Shown: piece by piece, positions 5,035 through 6,527 of the stretch
Position numbering within the stretch: position 1 is the stretch's first letter
Layout of the letters: each line of letters begins with the position of its first letter
From: Candidatus Omnitrophota bacterium
GTDB lineage: Bacteria > Omnitrophota > Gorgyraeia > Tantalellales > Tantalellaceae
Assembly: GCA_023142805.1 (NCBI GenBank)
Contig: JAGLIU010000214.1
Coordinates: 1 to 6,527 of the forward strand
Direction: 5' to 3'
DNA length: 6,527 bases
The notes under the pieces: generated by a model
The model's input: the letters and a program-made list of their open reading frames with translations, nothing else
What the model was told of the DNA's origin: nothing
Database searches by the model: none
Translations under genes and position numbers: made by a program

Positions 5035-6527
5035 ATGAATAGTATGCTTACGAAAAACAAAACATTAATACCGAACGCGACAGCGTTTATCGCCAGTTTT
5101 TGTATAATGGTCATTGAAATAGCCGCGGGTAGAATAATCGCCAGATATCTGGGCACATCTCTCTATACTTGGACATCGGTTATCGGTGTGGTATTGGCCG
5201 GTATTGCCATAGGAAACTATATCGGTGGAAGATTAGCGGACAAATATGAATCCAGAAAACTTTTATCGTTGCTTTTTGTTTTAGCTTCGATCGGCTGTGT
5301 AACCGTACCGGTTTTAAACAAAATAATCGGCAATTTTCATGTTCTTTGGATGATGCCGTGGATTATCAGAATAGCTGTTCATGTAACAGCTATTTTTCTT
5401 CTGCCGTCGGTTATACTGGGGTTAATAGCACCGGTAGTAGCGAAATTTGCTCTTGATCAGGGAGGGAAACCAGGCCGGACGGTTGGTAACGTATACGCGT
5501 GGGGAGCGGCGGGAAGTATTGTAGGGACTTTCGTTACAGGATTCATTTTAGTCGCTGTAATGAGTACAGGCAGCATAGTTTTTTCAGTAGCGGTTCTTTT
5601 GGTCATAGTAAGTATGCTTTACGGTCGTAAAGCGTGGTTTACTTATCTTTGGATATTTTCGCTGATCACTATTCTCGGGCTATCAATGAGTTCAGCAAGT
5701 ATAGCTCAAAATGTGTCTCAGAGTTTAGGATTTCGCGGAGAAAACGACCCCTCAATTATTTACGAGGGGGAAAGCCGATATTCTCATATTCTTGTCAGAC
5801 AGTTAAAAGATTTACCTGAGATGAGAGAGCTTATTCTGGATGGTATTCTTCATAATGTTGTGGACATGAAAAACCCCGGGGATATCTATAACGTGTTCCA
5901 GTACCCATATATGGGATTATACGGGGCGGTTACAGATTGTCTGGCGAAAGACAAAAAAGATTTAAGAGTTTTGGTAATAGGCGGGGGTGGGTATGTTTTT
6001 CCGCGCTATATGAGAGAAAAATATTCCGGAAGCAAAATAGATGTTGTTGAAATAGATCCGGCGGTGACAGATATAGCTATAAAAACCCTTGGTCTTTCCG
6101 AAAAATCAGGACTCAATATTTATCACATGGACGCGAGAAATCATATTGATGATCTGTTAAGGAAAAGTGAAGAGAGGGCCTCATTTGATTTTATATATGG
6201 TGACGCGATAAGCGGATTATCAGTGCCGTATCAGTTAACTACGGTTGAATTTAATGAAAAGATCAGAAAACTATTAACGCCGGAAGGCGTATATTTTGTA
6301 AACGTGATAGATAATTATTCATCGGGCAGGTTTTTGGGCTCTCTATTGAATACTTTGCGCGAGACGTTTCCTCATATTTATGTATACTCAACGGAAAAGA
6401 AAATTGAAGTTCCTTCCGCTCAAAAAACATTTGTTGTTATATGCGCTATTGATCCGATAGGTTTCGAGTATATAAGTATGCCGGGATTTGACGGTGTTTT
6501 GCTAGGTGAAGAAAATCTTAAGTATCT
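5035..6527 (+). CDS. Polytopic membrane protein fused to spermidine-synthase-like SAM-binding domain, 3' partial
   Basis: The frame is open from ATG 5035 to the window edge (497 full codons, no stop). GGAG (5026-5029) lies five bases before the start, and the gene begins 19 bases after the previous stop. Residues 1-~222 hold about seven hydrophobic helices. The first, with FIASFCIMVIEIAAGRI, and the following SLYTWTSVIGVVLAGIAIG and GNYIGGRLADK are typical of the membrane part of fused MFS/spermidine-synthase-like proteins. The soluble part (~245 on) has the Rossmann glycine motif VLVIGGGGY (312-320), the acidic strand end VVEIDP (337-342), DAR (366-368) and FIYGDAISGLSVPYQLTT (386-403), then LLTPEGVYFVNVID. 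These are spermidine synthase-like SAM/dcSAM-binding features. The usual DxxDPxGP polyamine-pocket motif of true spermidine synthases is replaced by GDAISGLSVP, so the substrate is uncertain. It is likely co-transcribed with the two genes before it. Confidence 0.85.
   Translation, partial: MNSMLTKNKTLIPNATAFIASFCIMVIEIAAGRIIARYLGTSLYTWTSVIGVVLAGIAIGNYIGGRLADKYESRKLLSLLFVLASIGCVTVPVLNKIIGNFHVLWMMPWIIRIAVHVTAIFLLPSVILGLIAPVVAKFALDQGGKPGRTVGNVYAWGAAGSIVGTFVTGFILVAVMSTGSIVFSVAVLLVIVSMLYGRKAWFTYLWIFSLITILGLSMSSASIAQNVSQSLGFRGENDPSIIYEGESRYSHILVRQLKDLPEMRELILDGILHNVVDMKNPGDIYNVFQYPYMGLYGAVTDCLAKDKKDLRVLVIGGGGYVFPRYMREKYSGSKIDVVEIDPAVTDIAIKTLGLSEKSGLNIYHMDARNHIDDLLRKSEERASFDFIYGDAISGLSVPYQLTTVEFNEKIRKLLTPEGVYFVNVIDNYSSGRFLGSLLNTLRETFPHIYVYSTEKKIEVPSAQKTFVVICAIDPIGFEYISMPGFDGVLLGEENLKY

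Noticed and set aside
5634..5819. 61-residue open frame inside the membrane protein gene
   Set aside because: It lies in another frame within the continuous 5035-6527 gene and shows no independent signal.
1..6527. CRISPR array, tRNA or rRNA genes
   Set aside because: No regularly spaced repeats or recognisable cloverleaf or rRNA segments were found on reading the window.

Overview
The window is a moderately AT-rich bacterial chromosome segment in which every gene supported here lies on the + strand. The protein styles suggest a Gram-negative, probably uncultured lineage such as Candidatus Omnitrophota. These are an outer-membrane secretin, a long coiled-coil/TPR exported protein, small exported beta-rich proteins, and a membrane-anchored spermidine-synthase-like protein. 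The taxonomic guess is inference from overall protein style; no marker gene is present.

Layout: (1) 1-947 is the C-terminal part of a secretin of the GspD/PilQ superfamily, whose start lies outside the window. (2) 1006-2106 is an exported coiled-coil protein ending in two TPR repeats, with a plausible promoter just upstream. (3) 2118-2801 is tightly coupled to it, its Shine-Dalgarno sitting on the stop codon of gene 2. It encodes an exported protein with a roughly 105-residue domain (WETMQ / WRGE / RGVL motifs) and a charged tail. A strong intrinsic terminator (2862-2899), bracketed by a 9-bp direct repeat, closes this unit. (4) 2900-3273 is a gene-free, highly structured leader. It holds an upstream hairpin, a GEMM-I/c-di-GMP-I-like riboswitch aptamer (3103-3168), a terminator (3191-3216) with a perfectly placed 13-bp antiterminator alternative, and two near-identical 17-nt palindromes around TGCCAGGCA. 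(5) 3274-4584 encodes a remarkable fusion: a RAYT/IS200-like HUH transposase domain, a single transmembrane helix, a coiled coil, and a C-terminal copy of the same WETMQ/WRGE domain found in gene 3. The expected catalytic tyrosine reads as histidine. (6) 4596-5015 is a small exported protein. (7) 5035-6527 is a polytopic membrane protein fused to a spermidine-synthase-like SAM-binding domain, running off the right edge.

The most interesting content is the unit 3075-4584. A likely second-messenger riboswitch appears to control a domesticated, probably strand-transfer-deficient transposase-derived DNA-binding protein. That protein is anchored in the inner membrane and carries an extracytoplasmic domain shared with the neighbouring exported protein. 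REP-like palindromes of the kind that accompany RAYTs lie in its own leader, one of them inside the terminator. I infer a transmembrane one-component regulator (ToxR/CadC-like in topology but built on a transposase fold). The sequence shows the parts; the function is a hypothesis.
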